Made by a program: the position numbers and the translations under genes. A stretch of 64,000 bases of DNA, taken from positions 3,367 to 67,366 of the forward strand of contig JASUTE010000007.1 in the NCBI GenBank assembly GCA_030445745.1, read 5' to 3'. The notes under the pieces are model-generated. The model worked only from the letters and a program-made list of their open reading frames with translations, was not told where the DNA came from and searched no databases. Of the stretch, positions 44,560-54,713 are shown one piece after another; within the stretch, counting starts at the first letter, position 1, and each line of letters opens with the position of its first letter. This DNA is from Candidatus Cloacimonadota bacterium (lineage in GTDB: Bacteria; Cloacimonadota; Cloacimonadia; Cloacimonadales; TCS61).

Positions 44560-46653
44560 ATGTTCAAATTTATTAAAAAAAGAGATAATCAAGTACTACC
44601 ATTTGAAACCGAGAAAATAGCTGCAGCTATTGCCAAAGCGGGTAAAGCGACTGGCGAATTTGACGATAATAAAGCTAAGAAATTAACTGTATCTGTGTTG
44701 AATTTAGCCCAGCAATTGGTGCAAGATAATGTGCCTACAGTAGAACAAATTCAAGATTGTGTAGAAGAAGTGTTGATTTCTTCACCCTATAAAAAAACAG
44801 CAAAAGCTTACATTATCTATCGCGACCAACATGCTAAAATCCGCGAAATTGTTTCCAATGCCGAGATCGATTTAATTGATAAATATTTGGAAAAACTGGA
44901 CTGGCAGGTAAAAGAAAATAGCAATATGGCCTATTCTTTGCAAGGTTTGAACAATTATATCGCTTCTGAAGTGAGTAAAATATACTGGCTAAACAAGATC
45001 TATCCGCCCGAGATAAAAAAATTGCATACGAATGGCGATTTTCATATTCACGATTTAGGCTTGCTCTCTGTTTATTGTGTAGGCTGGGATTTAAAAGATC
45101 TGCTGATGATCGGGTTTAAAGGAGCTCCCGGTAAAATTGAAAGTTCTCCTGCTAAACATTTCAGAGCCGCCTTAGGACAAATAGTGAATTTTTTCTACAC
45201 ATTGCAAGGTGAAGCAGCTGGAGCTCAAGCTTTTTCCAATTTCGATACCCTGTTGGCACCGTTTATTCGTTATGATAATTTAAAATATGCAGAAGTGAAG
45301 CAAGCAATCCAAGAATTTATTTTTAACGTGAATGTGCCTACCCGGGTAGGTTTCCAAACTCCTTTCACCAATGTAACCATGGATTTAGTTGTACCGGAAA
45401 TGTATCAAGATCATCCAGTGATAATCGGTGGCCAGTTGCAAGCGGAAACTTATAGCGACTACCAGGAAGAGATGAATATTTTCAATAAAGCATTTTTGGA
45501 AGTGATGTGCGAGGGTGACGCCAAAGGCCGCGTTTTCACTTTCCCCATTCCAACCTACAACATTACTCGTAATTTCGATTGGGATAATCCAACTTTGGAA
45601 TATTTGTGGGAAGCTACTGCAAAATATGGAATTCCTTATTTTTCCAACTTCGTAAATTCCGATCTTGATCCTAATGATGCTCGCTCGATGTGCTGTAGGT
45701 TGCGCCTGGATACACGTAAATTGGAAGCACGTGGAGGAGGACTTTTCGGAGCTAATCCGCTTACCGGCTCAATTGGAGTAGTTACCATAAATATGCCGCG
45801 CCTGGCCTATACTTCCCAAAATATAACTGAATTTTTCCAAAATCTTACAATTTTGATGGAGCAAGCTAAAAACAGCTTGGAAATTAAGCGCAAAGTGCTG
45901 GAAAATCTCACTAGTAACAATTTGTATCCCTATACCAAATATTATTTACGAGATATAAAAAAGCGTTTCGACCAGTATTGGAAAAATCATTTTTCCACAA
46001 TCGGGCTTATCGGTGTTAATGAAGCTTGCCTAAACTTAATAGGAGAAAATGTAGGCATCGAAAAGGGCCAGAAATTTGCCGTTAAAATCATGGATTTCAT
46101 GCGGGAAAAATTGATTGATTTCCAAGGGGAAACTGGTAATAATTATAATTTGGAAGCAACTCCTGCCGAAAGTACTACCTATCGTTTAGCACGTTTAGAT
46201 AAAGCCAAATATCCCGAGATAATTGTGGCCAATGAAGAGGAATATCAGAAAGGTGCAGAACCTTTTTATACAAATTCCACCCAACTACCGGTAAATTTCT
46301 CGGAAGATATCTTTGAAACCCTGGAGCTACAAGACGATATCCAAACAAAATACACTGGCGGCACCGTGCTGCATTTATATGCTGGCGAACGAGTCCAAAA
46401 TACCGAAACTATTAAAAATCTGGTAAATAAAGTATGTAGCAATTTCAAACTTCCCTATTTCACTTTTTCACCTACGTTTAGCATCTGCAAAGAGCACGGC
46501 TACCTGAATGGTGAACACGAAGAGTGTCCTTATTGTGGCAAAGCCTGTGAAGTGTATGCACGAGTAGTGGGATATTTAAGACCGGTGCAGCAGTGGAATG
46601 ATGGCAAAAAAGCAGAATTTAAAATGAGGAAAAATTTTAAGGTGGTAGATTAA
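44560..46653 (+). CDS. nrdD: Anaerobic ribonucleoside-triphosphate reductase (class III)
   Basis: Reduces NTPs to dNTPs under anoxia by a glycyl radical. Residues 1-90 form an ATP-cone (FIKKRDNQVLPFETEKIAAAIAKAG) for allosteric control. The barrel follows. The C-terminal zinc site uses CKEHG..., CPYCGKAC. The radical glycine is in RVVGYLRPVQQWNDGK near residue 680. Full length at 697 aa. GAGGAG is the ribosome-binding site. The stop overlaps nrdG by 1 nt. Confidence 0.97.
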   Translation: MFKFIKKRDNQVLPFETEKIAAAIAKAGKATGEFDDNKAKKLTVSVLNLAQQLVQDNVPTVEQIQDCVEEVLISSPYKKTAKAYIIYRDQHAKIREIVSNAEIDLIDKYLEKLDWQVKENSNMAYSLQGLNNYIASEVSKIYWLNKIYPPEIKKLHTNGDFHIHDLGLLSVYCVGWDLKDLLMIGFKGAPGKIESSPAKHFRAALGQIVNFFYTLQGEAAGAQAFSNFDTLLAPFIRYDNLKYAEVKQAIQEFIFNVNVPTRVGFQTPFTNVTMDLVVPEMYQDHPVIIGGQLQAETYSDYQEEMNIFNKAFLEVMCEGDAKGRVFTFPIPTYNITRNFDWDNPTLEYLWEATAKYGIPYFSNFVNSDLDPNDARSMCCRLRLDTRKLEARGGGLFGANPLTGSIGVVTINMPRLAYTSQNITEFFQNLTILMEQAKNSLEIKRKVLENLTSNNLYPYTKYYLRDIKKRFDQYWKNHFSTIGLIGVNEACLNLIGENVGIEKGQKFAVKIMDFMREKLIDFQGETGNNYNLEATPAESTTYRLARLDKAKYPEIIVANEEEYQKGAEPFYTNSTQLPVNFSEDIFETLELQDDIQTKYTGGTVLHLYAGERVQNTETIKNLVNKVCSNFKLPYFTFSPTFSICKEHGYLNGEHEECPYCGKACEVYARVVGYLRPVQQWNDGKKAEFKMRKNFKVVD

Positions 46654-47342
46654 TGCGCATTGGAGCTATCCAAAAATTTTCCATGATCGATTATCCGGGT
46701 AAATTAAGCGCTATAGTTTTTACTCAGGGCTGTAATTTTCGTTGCCCCTATTGCCATAATCCCGAGCTTGTGGATAGTGCTAAATTCCTTGATCCAATTC
46801 CAAAAGAAACACTTTTTACGTTCTTAAAAAAGCGGGTAGGAAAATTGGATGCAGTCTCCATTACTGGTGGCGAACCTACTTTACATAAAGATTTGCCACA
46901 GCTTATGAAGAACATAAAAAAAATGGGGTTTTTGGTGAAGCTGGATACTAACGGCTCCAATCCTGAAATGTTAAGTAAAATCATTGCAGAATCAGCAGTA
47001 GATTACCTGGCCATGGATATAAAAGCGCCTTTGGAAAAATACTCACAAATTACTCGCAGCCAGGTAGATACCCTAGCAATTCAGCGCTCTATTCAGCTTA
47101 TAAAAAAATCGGGTGTCGATTATGAATTTCGTAGCACTTTGGTGCAAGATATGCTTTCTAAGAAAGAAGTTTTGCAAATGGGATCCCTTTTAGGAAACGC
47201 TAAGCGTTACTTTCTGCAGAAATTCGTTCCTAGCAAAACTTTGAATCGCGATTTTGCTGAAGCCACTAGTTTTTCCAACCAAAAAATGGATAATTTACAA
47301 CAAATTCTACAAAATAACTTTCAGGAATTTGCAATCCGCTAA
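46653..47342 (+). CDS. nrdG: Anaerobic RNR-activating radical-SAM protein
   Basis: Puts the glycyl radical on NrdD using S-adenosylmethionine. The 4Fe-4S motif is Cys27-x3-Cys31-x2-Cys34 (QGCNFRCPYCHN). TGGEPTLH is the SAM-binding GGE motif. It is 229 aa, typical of the PflA-like NrdG form. It overlaps nrdD (TAATG), so the pair is made together. Confidence 0.95.
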   Translation: MRIGAIQKFSMIDYPGKLSAIVFTQGCNFRCPYCHNPELVDSAKFLDPIPKETLFTFLKKRVGKLDAVSITGGEPTLHKDLPQLMKNIKKMGFLVKLDTNGSNPEMLSKIIAESAVDYLAMDIKAPLEKYSQITRSQVDTLAIQRSIQLIKKSGVDYEFRSTLVQDMLSKKEVLQMGSLLGNAKRYFLQKFVPSKTLNRDFAEATSFSNQKMDNLQQILQNNFQEFAIR

Positions 47343-47431
47343 ATTTATTTGCAAAATTTAAATTTTTCATTTTAGATAGGCATGAATAAAATTTCTATAC
47401 CATTTTAAAAACAACTGGAATTTTTTCCGTC

Positions 47432-47460
47432 TTGACAGACTTCTAACCGAGCAAAATTTA
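47432..47460 (+). promoter_or_regulatory. Possible nrdJ promoter
   Basis: TTGACA (47432-47437) is followed after 17 bp by AATTTA, about 90 bp before the ATG. The leader is too short for, and lacks the B12-box of, a cobalamin riboswitch. Confidence 0.35.
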
Positions 47461-47551
47461 ACATAGATATGAGATTAGAAGCGTAGAGGGAATAATTGCC
47501 TCATAGACTTGTAATCATTTGGAATATAGTTGTTTAACAATGTGGGGGCTT

Positions 47552-49807
47552 ATGGAAATTTCTAAGAATGCTTTAACGGTTTTAGAACGACGTTACTTTA
47601 AAAAAAACGACAAAGGGGAACCGGTAGAAGATTGGGCTAAACTTATTGGTAGAGTAGCCAAAGATATAAGTAATGGCGATGATGAAAAAGAGAAAAAGTT
47701 CTATTCTTTACTCGATTCAGGTGATTTTTTGCCTAATTCGCCTACTTTAATGAATGCAGGCAACGACCTGCAGCAGCTTTCTGCCTGTTTTGTGCTACCC
47801 ATTGAAGATAGTATGGACAGTATTTTTACCACGGTTAAAAATGCTGCTTTAATCCACAAAAGTGGTGGTGGAACCGGCTTTAGTTTTAGCCGTTTGCGCG
47901 AAGCTAATGCCCGGGTGCGTAGCACTAATGGAGTTTCCAGTGGCCCAATCTCTTTTCTGAAGGTGTTCAATGCTGCAACCGATGCTGTAAAGCAGGGTGG
48001 TACCCGACGGGGCGCTAATATGGCGATTTTGAATGTGGATCATCCCCAAATTTTGGAATTCATTACCTGTAAAGAAGATCCCAGCCAACTTACTAATTTT
48101 AATATTAGTGTGGGAATTACCGAGGAATTCATGCAGGCTTTTTACCAGGATTCTGAATACGAACTTATCTCACCACACACCAAAAAGGTGATCAATAAAC
48201 TAGCGGCTCGCGAAGTTTTTAGTCTTATAGTGGAGATGGCGCACAAAAATGGTGAGCCCGGTATCATATTTTTGGACAGGCTGAATCAATATAATCCCAC
48301 TCCCCAGGTTGGAAAGATAGAAAGCACCAATCCTTGTGGAGAGCAGCCGCTGCTTCCTAACGAGGCTTGTAATTTGGGCTCTATTAATTTGGCAACTATG
48401 ATAAAAGATGGCGAGATAGACTGGCAGAAATTGGAAAAAGTGGTAGGCGCTAGTGTATTATTTTTAGATAATGTAATCGACCGCTCTAAATTTCCGCTAC
48501 CAGAGATAGACAAAATGGTGAAAAGCAACAGAAAAATAGGGCTTGGTGTTATGGGCTGGGCCGATATGCTTTTTCAACTTGATATTGCTTACAATAGTCA
48601 GGAAGCTATAGAATTAGCCGCTAAAGTGATGGAATTCATCGATTTTCATTCCAAAAAATATTCGATGCGGTTAGCGCAGGAAAAAGGTAGTTTTCCAAAC
48701 TTTGAAAAAAGCATCTATGCCACAGGCGAATTGCAGCGCGAAGGTGAATTGGACTGGGAAAAATTGATCGCAGAGATCAAGAAAACCGGCATTCGTAATG
48801 CCACCACAACCACCATTGCTCCCACTGGCACTATAAGCATGATAGCTAATACTTCCAGCGGCATTGAACCCCAATTTTCGCTGGTGTTTGTAAAACACGT
48901 GATGGACGACGATGATTTGCTTTATGTGAACCCCCTTTTTGAAGATAGATTACGAGCAGAAGGTATTTATTCGGAAGAGCTAATGAAAAAAGTTTCTGAT
49001 AGCGGTAGTTTGCAGGAAGTAGAGCAAATTCCTGCTAAGATTAAAAAAACTTTTGTTACATCGCACGATATCTCGCCAGAGTGGCATATTCGGATGCAGG
49101 CAGCTTTCCAAAAATATGTAGATAATGCTGTTTCCAAAACTATAAATTTCCCGCGCCAAGCTACCAAAGAAGATATTCGGATGTCTTACGAGCTGGCTTA
49201 TGAATCCGGTTGCAAAGGGGTTACGGTATATCGTGATGGCAGTCGTGATAACCAGGTTCTGAACGTGGGTAAAGAGCGCAAAAAAGAAGAAAAACAGGAA
49301 GCAAGAGTAAATCCGCGCCAGCGACCAGAGATTACTAGCGGCATTACCCAAAAAATTGAAACCGGCTGCGGCCATCTTTATGTAACAGTGAATTCTGATA
49401 AGCGTGGTGCTTGTGAAGTTTTCACCCAGATGGGTAAAGTAGGTGGATGTGCTTCAGCTCAGTTGGAAGCAGTGGGCAGGCTTATTTCACTGTGTCTGCG
49501 CTCCAATGTAAGTATAGATTCTATCAGCAGGCAGTTGCGCGGTATTCGTTGTCCGTCGCCAATGTGGCATAAAGGTGAGATGATAACTTCCTGTGCAGAT
49601 GGAATTGCGCGTTCACTGGATAATTTTTTACAGATAGAAAAAGATGCTCTGAGCGATATAGAAAAGCTAAATGGGAATAAAGATAAAGTTAAGAAAAAGC
49701 GGCCAAGCAGTGGTAAATTAAGCGGGATTTGTCCCGATTGTGGTAGTCCTATCGAGCATTCGGAAGGGTGTTTGAAGTGCCTCAACTGTGGTTGGTCGAA
49801 ATGTTAA
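47552..49807 (+). CDS. nrdJ: Adenosylcobalamin-dependent ribonucleotide reductase (class II)
   Basis: Start at 47552 is chosen because GGGGG stands 7 nt before this ATG. The 751-residue enzyme makes dNDP/dNTP using a B12 radical, so it works with or without oxygen. It has NSPTLMNAGNDLQQLSACFVLP, KSGGGTGFSFSRLR, GGTRRGANMAILNVDHPQI, NPCGEQPLLPNEACNLGSINL and APTGTISMIANTSSGIEP. A TSCPD domain (TGCGHLYVTVNS) and a C-terminal zinc ribbon (CPDCG...CLNCGWSKC) follow. Both are typical of the Thermotoga-like NrdJ. It complements nrdDG just upstream. Confidence 0.96.
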   Translation: MEISKNALTVLERRYFKKNDKGEPVEDWAKLIGRVAKDISNGDDEKEKKFYSLLDSGDFLPNSPTLMNAGNDLQQLSACFVLPIEDSMDSIFTTVKNAALIHKSGGGTGFSFSRLREANARVRSTNGVSSGPISFLKVFNAATDAVKQGGTRRGANMAILNVDHPQILEFITCKEDPSQLTNFNISVGITEEFMQAFYQDSEYELISPHTKKVINKLAAREVFSLIVEMAHKNGEPGIIFLDRLNQYNPTPQVGKIESTNPCGEQPLLPNEACNLGSINLATMIKDGEIDWQKLEKVVGASVLFLDNVIDRSKFPLPEIDKMVKSNRKIGLGVMGWADMLFQLDIAYNSQEAIELAAKVMEFIDFHSKKYSMRLAQEKGSFPNFEKSIYATGELQREGELDWEKLIAEIKKTGIRNATTTTIAPTGTISMIANTSSGIEPQFSLVFVKHVMDDDDLLYVNPLFEDRLRAEGIYSEELMKKVSDSGSLQEVEQIPAKIKKTFVTSHDISPEWHIRMQAAFQKYVDNAVSKTINFPRQATKEDIRMSYELAYESGCKGVTVYRDGSRDNQVLNVGKERKKEEKQEARVNPRQRPEITSGITQKIETGCGHLYVTVNSDKRGACEVFTQMGKVGGCASAQLEAVGRLISLCLRSNVSIDSISRQLRGIRCPSPMWHKGEMITSCADGIARSLDNFLQIEKDALSDIEKLNGNKDKVKKKRPSSGKLSGICPDCGSPIEHSEGCLKCLNCGWSKC

Positions 49808-49816
49808 TAAAAAGTT

Positions 49817-49844
49817 AGCCTCGTTATTTAGCGGGGCTTTTTTT
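49817..49844. terminator. Terminator between convergent nrdJ and guaD
   Basis: AGCCTCG (49817-49823) pairs with CGGGGCT (49832-49838) with one T-G pair; TTTTTTT follows on the plus strand. It overlaps the last codons of guaD, so nrdJ transcription stops inside the convergent gene. Confidence 0.75.
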
Positions 49845-51053
49845 ATGCACAGTTTTACCGGCAATAATAGTTTCCGTAGCTAATTTATCGCTGGAAAGAT
49901 AGAGCAATTCCGATAGAATTTCCTGTTTATTTTGCAAATTATTGGTGGAAAAGAAGGTTAGGTCTGCTTGTTTTCCTACTTCTACCGAACCGATTATATC
50001 TTTTTTACCAATGATATCGGCAGCACCTAGGGTAGCATAATAAAGTGCTTCTGCAGGTGAAACGATATAGTTTTCCTGGCGATAGTTGCTCATTTTCATC
50101 ACATTCAGCATGGAAAGACTGCTGCCAGCACCAACATCGGTAGCTAAAGCAAATTTGATATCCTTTTCCAAAATTCTTTGGTAGGGGAAGGTGCCGCTTT
50201 TCAGGAAAAAATTGGAATCGGGACAATGGGCGATCTTACTGTTGTATTTTTTTATAATATCCAGCTCAGCTTCCGAAATATGGATCACATGTCCTAAAAT
50301 CGTATTTTCATAAAGCAGATTATGCTGAGCGTAAACATCGGTGTAGGAAGCAGCTTCAGGGAAAAGCTCTTTTACCCATTTGATCTCACCTGTATTTTCG
50401 GAAAGATGAGTTTGAATGAAGATATTGTTCTTCTGGGCGTAGTTTCCTACTTCTTGCATAAGTTTGGGTGAGCACACAGGTGCAAAACGAGGTGAGAAGA
50501 TATAGTCCAACAGATCTGTGCTTTGATGCCATTTTTCGCAAAGTTGGAAGCTATCGCGTAGGCTCTTTTGAGTATCTTCCTGCAGATAATCGGGGCTGTT
50601 GCGATCCATCATGGTTTTACCTATCATAGTGCGAGCTCCCAGTTGTTTAGCAGTTTCAAAAGCTATGTTGCAAGCCTGAAAATAGGGTGCGGTGTAGATA
50701 ACAGTAGTAGTGGTGCCATAGGCAAATGTTTCCTGAAAGAATTGTTCTGAGATCTGGCGGGCATATTTTTCCTGTTGCGAGCGTTTTTCTTCCTTAAAAA
50801 TGTAGGTGTTTAGCCATTCCAGCAAGCCACTGCTGTGTTTGCCTTTGGCATTATTCTGGGAAAGATGCACATGTGTATCGATAAGCCCGGGAAGACAAAT
50901 GGTGTCGGTTTTATCCTCATAATTTGTAGCTGGTGGTTGGGAAGATATTTCGCTGATCTTATTGCCATCAAGGTGGATATAAACTGCTTTCTGAAAATCA
51001 GTTCTTTGAGGGGAGAGTGGGTTCAGCAGATTGGTTTTAATTATTCTGTTCAT
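49824..51053 (-). CDS. guaD: Guanine deaminase
   Basis: Converts guanine to xanthine and ammonia in purine salvage/degradation. An amidohydrolase of 409 aa with the metal HxH in PGLIDTHVHLSQNN. The guanine-deaminase strings LLEWLNTYIFKEE, MMDRNSPDYL, SPRFAPVCSPKLM, QTHLSEN, HCPDSNFFLKSG and TDVGAGSSLSM are present. Zinc ligands His (QTHLSEN, GHVIHI) and Asp (TDVG) are in place. It overlaps the CBS/CorC gene upstream by 17 nt. It is the last gene of the yqhQ-like-prfA-corC-guaD run. Confidence 0.93.
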   Translation of the reverse strand: MNRIIKTNLLNPLSPQRTDFQKAVYIHLDGNKISEISSQPPATNYEDKTDTICLPGLIDTHVHLSQNNAKGKHSSGLLEWLNTYIFKEEKRSQQEKYARQISEQFFQETFAYGTTTTVIYTAPYFQACNIAFETAKQLGARTMIGKTMMDRNSPDYLQEDTQKSLRDSFQLCEKWHQSTDLLDYIFSPRFAPVCSPKLMQEVGNYAQKNNIFIQTHLSENTGEIKWVKELFPEAASYTDVYAQHNLLYENTILGHVIHISEAELDIIKKYNSKIAHCPDSNFFLKSGTFPYQRILEKDIKFALATDVGAGSSLSMLNVMKMSNYRQENYIVSPAEALYYATLGAADIIGKKDIIGSVEVGKQADLTFFSTNNLQNKQEILSELLYLSSDKLATETIIAGKTVHKKSPAK

Positions 51054-52305
51054 AATTATAACTAGCTGGATTTTTTTCCAAAGCTACAGTAACAATTTTT
51101 TTATCGGTTACCTGCAGAACTTTTATTTTCCAAGCTCCTGCTTGTATAGTAGTACCTTGTTTAGGAATACGGGCAAGTCTGTCTATAACCAGTCCAGCAA
51201 TAGTTTCATAATCACCTTCGGGGATATTCAGGTCATATTCATCGTTCAGAAAATCTATTTCCACATAACCCTGAACTTTGTAATTGTTTTCATCTAATTT
51301 TTCTACTTCCTGAGCTGTGTTGTCGTATTCATCCTCTATTTCGCCGACAATTTCTTCCAAAATATCTTCTATGGTAACAATACCCGAAGTTCCACCAAAA
51401 GAATCTACAATGATCACCATACTTTTTTTGTAAGTTTGCATTTCGGTAAGCAGGGTAGTTACATCGATGCTTTCGGGGGCGAAATAGGCTTCGCGGACAA
51501 AATCGAAAGCGGTAAGGCCATCATGACGATTGCGTTTCATTATATCGTAGATTATCAAAATTCCAATAATGTTATCCAGGTCTTCGTTATAAACTGGGAA
51601 GCGGGTGAAGCCCTCTTTTTTGGCGAGTGCTAATATGTCCTGCACAGGCATATCCTGAGGTAATGCTACTATTTCGGTGCGGTGGATCATCACATTTTCC
51701 GCTTTCAAATCTTTAAATTCTAAAACTTCTTCCAACATTTCGCGCTGATTTTCTAAAAGCTGTCCATCGTTTTCGGTTTGGGAAAGCATATAGGAAAGGT
51801 CTTCCTTAGTGATGTTTTGCAAATTTCCATCTTCTGGTAGTTTAAAAAGCTTAGAAATACTTGAATCTAATACGTTTACTATTCCCAGAAAAGGTTTAAA
51901 AATTATGGCAAAGAAATTTATAAGAGGGTATGAATTTTTTACCATTTTTTTAGCATTATCGCGAAACAGAGCTTTGGGAATGATTTCGGTGAATATTAGA
52001 ACAAATCCAGTGAGAATTAGGATAAAAAGTTCATTGCTAAGGTTAATTTGTTTGCGAGAATAGAAAAGTAGGAGGATACCGAGAGAGGTTATAATGATGA
52101 GAGAAAAGTTGGCCCCAATAAGTGTGGTAGCGAAAAATTTATTGGCCTGTTTATCGAATTTAGAGATGGTTTTGCTGGAATTTTCTTTTCCAAGTGGTCC
52201 AGAAAGCTTTAGTTGGCCCAAAGAGATGAGGCCAGTTTCCATGCCGGAAAAAAAGGCAGCCAGAACAAAAAAAACTAAGATAATAATAAAGGCGATTAAC
52301 CACAT
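51037..52305 (-). CDS. CBS-domain membrane protein (CNNM/CorC/HlyC family)
   Basis: 422 residues. N-terminal DUF21 membrane domain with three or four helices (1-25, 60-80, 95-110, 120-145). A CBS pair then spans about 195-320 (IHRTEIVALPQDMPVQDIL, FPVYNEDLDNIIGILIIYDIM, DSFGGTSGIVTIEDILEEIVGEIEDEYD). A C-terminal CorC/HlyC domain follows (GYVEIDFLNDEYDLNIP...ETIAGLVI). The family is linked to Mg2+ or Co2+ efflux; the name hemolysin is historical. It starts 3 nt after prfA. Confidence 0.92.
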   Translation of the reverse strand: MWLIAFIIILVFFVLAAFFSGMETGLISLGQLKLSGPLGKENSSKTISKFDKQANKFFATTLIGANFSLIIITSLGILLLFYSRKQINLSNELFILILTGFVLIFTEIIPKALFRDNAKKMVKNSYPLINFFAIIFKPFLGIVNVLDSSISKLFKLPEDGNLQNITKEDLSYMLSQTENDGQLLENQREMLEEVLEFKDLKAENVMIHRTEIVALPQDMPVQDILALAKKEGFTRFPVYNEDLDNIIGILIIYDIMKRNRHDGLTAFDFVREAYFAPESIDVTTLLTEMQTYKKSMVIIVDSFGGTSGIVTIEDILEEIVGEIEDEYDNTAQEVEKLDENNYKVQGYVEIDFLNDEYDLNIPEGDYETIAGLVIDRLARIPKQGTTIQAGAWKIKVLQVTDKKIVTVALEKNPASYNYEQNN

Positions 52306-52308
52306 TTT

Positions 52309-53382
52309 TTAATTATTCATTATTTCGTTTTTATGAGCTAATTTCAGATTTTCAATAAATTCATCCAAATCGCCTGCCAGAATGTTATCTAATTTATAAG
52401 ATGTCAAATTTATTCTATGATCGGTAACTCGAGATTGGGGAAAGTTGTAAGTGCGAATTTTGGCACTGCGATCACCGGTTCCAACTTGTGATTTACGTTT
52501 TTGAGCAATTTCAGCTTCTTGTTTGGAAATTTCCTGGGCTAGAAGGCGGGAGCGTAAAACTTTCAGCGCTTTTGTTTTGTTCTTCAGCTGCGATTTTTCA
52601 TCTTGGCAAGTAACCACCATACCACTGGGAAGGTGAGTAATACGTACAGCTGAATCGGTAGTATTTACACTTTGCCCACCATGGCCAGAAGAGCGATAAA
52701 CATCTATTTTCAGGTCATTGGGATTTATTTCCACATCAATATCTTCAGCTTCGGGCAACACAGCCACACTTACGGCAGAAGTATGTACCCGACCTTGCGA
52801 TTCAGTTTCGGGTACACGCTGCACTCGGTGCACACCGCTTTCATAGCGCATAGTGCCGTAAACATTTTTGCCGCTAAGTGAAAAAATAATCTCTTTGTAA
52901 CCGCCCTGGCCAGTAGGGTTTGCAGAAATAACTTTATGCTTCCAGTTATTCTTTTCAGCAAAGTAGGAATACATTCTATAAAGATCAGCTGCAAATAGTG
53001 CAGCTTCATCGCCGCCAGTACCAGCGCGTATTTCCACGATAGCGTCTTTTTCATCATTGGGGTCTTTAGGTAGCAACTGCTCTTTTAAAATTTCCAACTG
53101 CTTATCGTATTGCTGTTGCAGTTCTTCCATCTCCATCTCTGCCAACTGACGTAACTCTTCCTTGTTGCTGGTGGCAATGATTTCCTTATCACCGTTTATA
53201 TCTTTTTCCAAATCTTTTACAGAATCATAGCTGCGCAGGATCTTTTCCAATTCTTTAAAACGACGGGAAATTTTGCCATAGTACTTTCTGTTACTCATTT
53301 TGGCAGGGTCATAGATCTCTTTTTTCAGATCTTCGTATTCGTTTTTCAGTTCGATTATCTTTTCTTCAGGAATAGATTCCAT
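52309..53382 (-). CDS. prfA: Peptide chain release factor 1
   Basis: Ends translation at UAA and UAG. 357 aa. The catalytic GGQ is in [22 protein letters not shown], followed by the RF1 helix ([15 protein letters not shown]). The [11 protein letters not shown] motif and the C-terminal [12 protein letters not shown] are present. It follows the YqhQ-like gene by 2 nt. The yqhQ-prfA order, downstream of rpmE, is common in Firmicutes and related bacteria, which supports the identities. Confidence 0.97.
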   Translation of the reverse strand: MESIPEEKIIELKNEYEDLKKEIYDPAKMSNRKYYGKISRRFKELEKILRSYDSVKDLEKDINGDKEIIATSNKEELRQLAEMEMEELQQQYDKQLEILKEQLLPKDPNDEKDAIVEIRAGTGGDEAALFAADLYRMYSYFAEKNNWKHKVISANPTGQGGYKEIIFSLSGKNVYGTMRYESGVHRVQRVPETESQGRVHTSAVSVAVLPEAEDIDVEINPNDLKIDVYRSSGHGGQSVNTTDSAVRITHLPSGMVVTCQDEKSQLKNKTKALKVLRSRLLAQEISKQEAEIAQKRKSQVGTGDRSAKIRTYNFPQSRVTDHRINLTSYKLDNILAGDLDEFIENLKLAHKNEIMNN

Positions 53383-53384
53383 AT

Positions 53385-54344
53385 TTAATTTTCCTCAATT
53401 ATTTTAACATTTGCTGGAATATCCATTTCCAAAGCACATTTCATAGCTATTACAGCTGTTTCTATTTGTTCATGGTCTGGAGGTTGTGTAGTGATTTTTT
53501 GCAACGCCAGACCGGGCGCTGTCATTAATTTTACCAGGGGATGATTAATATTTTTACCAGATAATTTTAGGATTTCATAAGAAATTCCGGCAACAAGCGG
53601 GGTTAGAAAAATAAGATGATAGGCAATACGCATTGGCAGGCTAGGAGTGTGCCATAAATAAGCCACCAAGGTGTCCACAAGTGAAAATATGATAATAGAA
53701 ACCAATAAAACAAAGAAAATAAAACTTGTGCCACAGCGCGGATGCAGGGTGGAAAAATTATCTATCTGTGGTGGTATCAGCTCTGCTTTATTCTCGTAAG
53801 CAAATACGGATTTATGTTCAGCGCCGTGGTATTGGAAAAGTCGTTTTACATCTTTCATAAAACTAATAATCCAAACATAGAGCACAAAAAAGATAATACG
53901 AACAGCACCAGCAAAAAGGTTGAAATAGAGATTTTCCTTACTCAAGTTCAACCAGGAAGCTATTTGGTATGGTAAATAAACAAAAAGTAGAAAAGCTAGA
54001 GCAAAGGCAAAAATGTAGCCCACAATATCTTCAACTTGTTGGCGAAATTTCGATTTTTCCTTACTTTGCGTCTCTTTTTCTGCTTCCCAATCTATTTCAG
54101 CTCGTTTAGCAGAAAAATTTAGTGATTTCATTCCTATTATCAGCATCTCTATAAGCGAGACAAAACCGCGAATAATGGGAAGTCCTAAAAATTTATTTTT
54201 TTGGGTAATACTGATGAATTTTTCTTTTTTTACTTCTATCGATTTATCTTTACGGCGAATGGCGGTTGCCAAATACAGTGGACCACGCATCATTACGCCT
54301 TCTATAACGGCTTGGCCACCCACTTGGATGTTTTTTTCGGACAT
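53385..54344 (-). CDS. YqhQ-like DUF1385 membrane protein
   Basis: Start at 54344 ([21 protein letters not shown]) is set by AGGAG 8 nt upstream; an earlier ATG at 54374 lies inside the terminator loop region. 319 aa with about four membrane segments ([64 protein letters not shown]) and the conserved [13 protein letters not shown] and HPRCGTSF motifs of DUF1385. Function unknown. It sits 12 nt downstream of a strong terminator and 2 nt upstream of prfA. Confidence 0.88.
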   Translation of the reverse strand: MSEKNIQVGGQAVIEGVMMRGPLYLATAIRRKDKSIEVKKEKFISITQKNKFLGLPIIRGFVSLIEMLIIGMKSLNFSAKRAEIDWEAEKETQSKEKSKFRQQVEDIVGYIFAFALAFLLFVYLPYQIASWLNLSKENLYFNLFAGAVRIIFFVLYVWIISFMKDVKRLFQYHGAEHKSVFAYENKAELIPPQIDNFSTLHPRCGTSFIFFVLLVSIIIFSLVDTLVAYLWHTPSLPMRIAYHLIFLTPLVAGISYEILKLSGKNINHPLVKLMTAPGLALQKITTQPPDHEQIETAVIAMKCALEMDIPANVKIIEEN

Positions 54345-54353
54345 ATGGTTACT

Positions 54354-54401
54354 CCTAAAAAAAGCGCACCACAAGCCTGAAAATGTTCAGTTGTGGTGCG
54401 C
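54354..54401 (-). terminator. Strong terminator between rpmE and the YqhQ-like gene
   Basis: GCGCACCACAA pairs perfectly with TTGTGGTGCGC, with an inner CTGAA/TTCAG extension, and is followed by TTTTTTT. It separates rpmE from prfA; read-through or an internal promoter must feed prfA. Confidence 0.9.
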
Positions 54402-54412
54402 AAATAAAAAAA

Positions 54413-54622
54413 CTATTTCTTATTATTTTTGCTATATTTTTGTTTAAATTTTTCTACACGACCAGCTTTTTCTAAAGATCGTTGTTTACCTGTGTAGAAG
54501 GGGTGACATTCAGAGCAGATTTGCACATTAAGCTCTTCTGCAGTGGAACGTGTCTCGAATGTGTTTCCACAAGCGCATTTTACAGTTACTTTTTCATACT
54601 TGGGATGAATTCCTTTTTTCAT
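54413..54622 (-). CDS. rpmE: 50S ribosomal protein L31 (zinc-binding form)
   Basis: 69 aa. Cys16, Cys18, Cys36 and Cys39 ([17 protein letters not shown]) make the zinc site of the C+ type. ATTAGGAG precedes the start. It ends directly at a strong terminator. Confidence 0.97.
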   Translation of the reverse strand: MKKGIHPKYEKVTVKCACGNTFETRSTAEELNVQICSECHPFYTGKQRSLEKAGRVEKFKQKYSKNNKK

Positions 54623-54713
54623 GATATATCTCCTAATTTTTTACAACATATTTTTATCGAATGACGATATTTTAAGCTAAGGTTTTGCTGTCAACGATTT
54701 TATCATAGTTTTC

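Noticed and set aside
47343-47551. Possible cobalamin riboswitch upstream of nrdJ
   Set aside because: About 200 nt are available but no B12-box or the expected stem pattern is seen; a covariance-model search would settle it.
51037-52305. Hemolysin/virulence factor
   Set aside because: DUF21-CBS-CorC layout is that of CNNM/CorC ion-transport proteins; the hemolysin name is historical.
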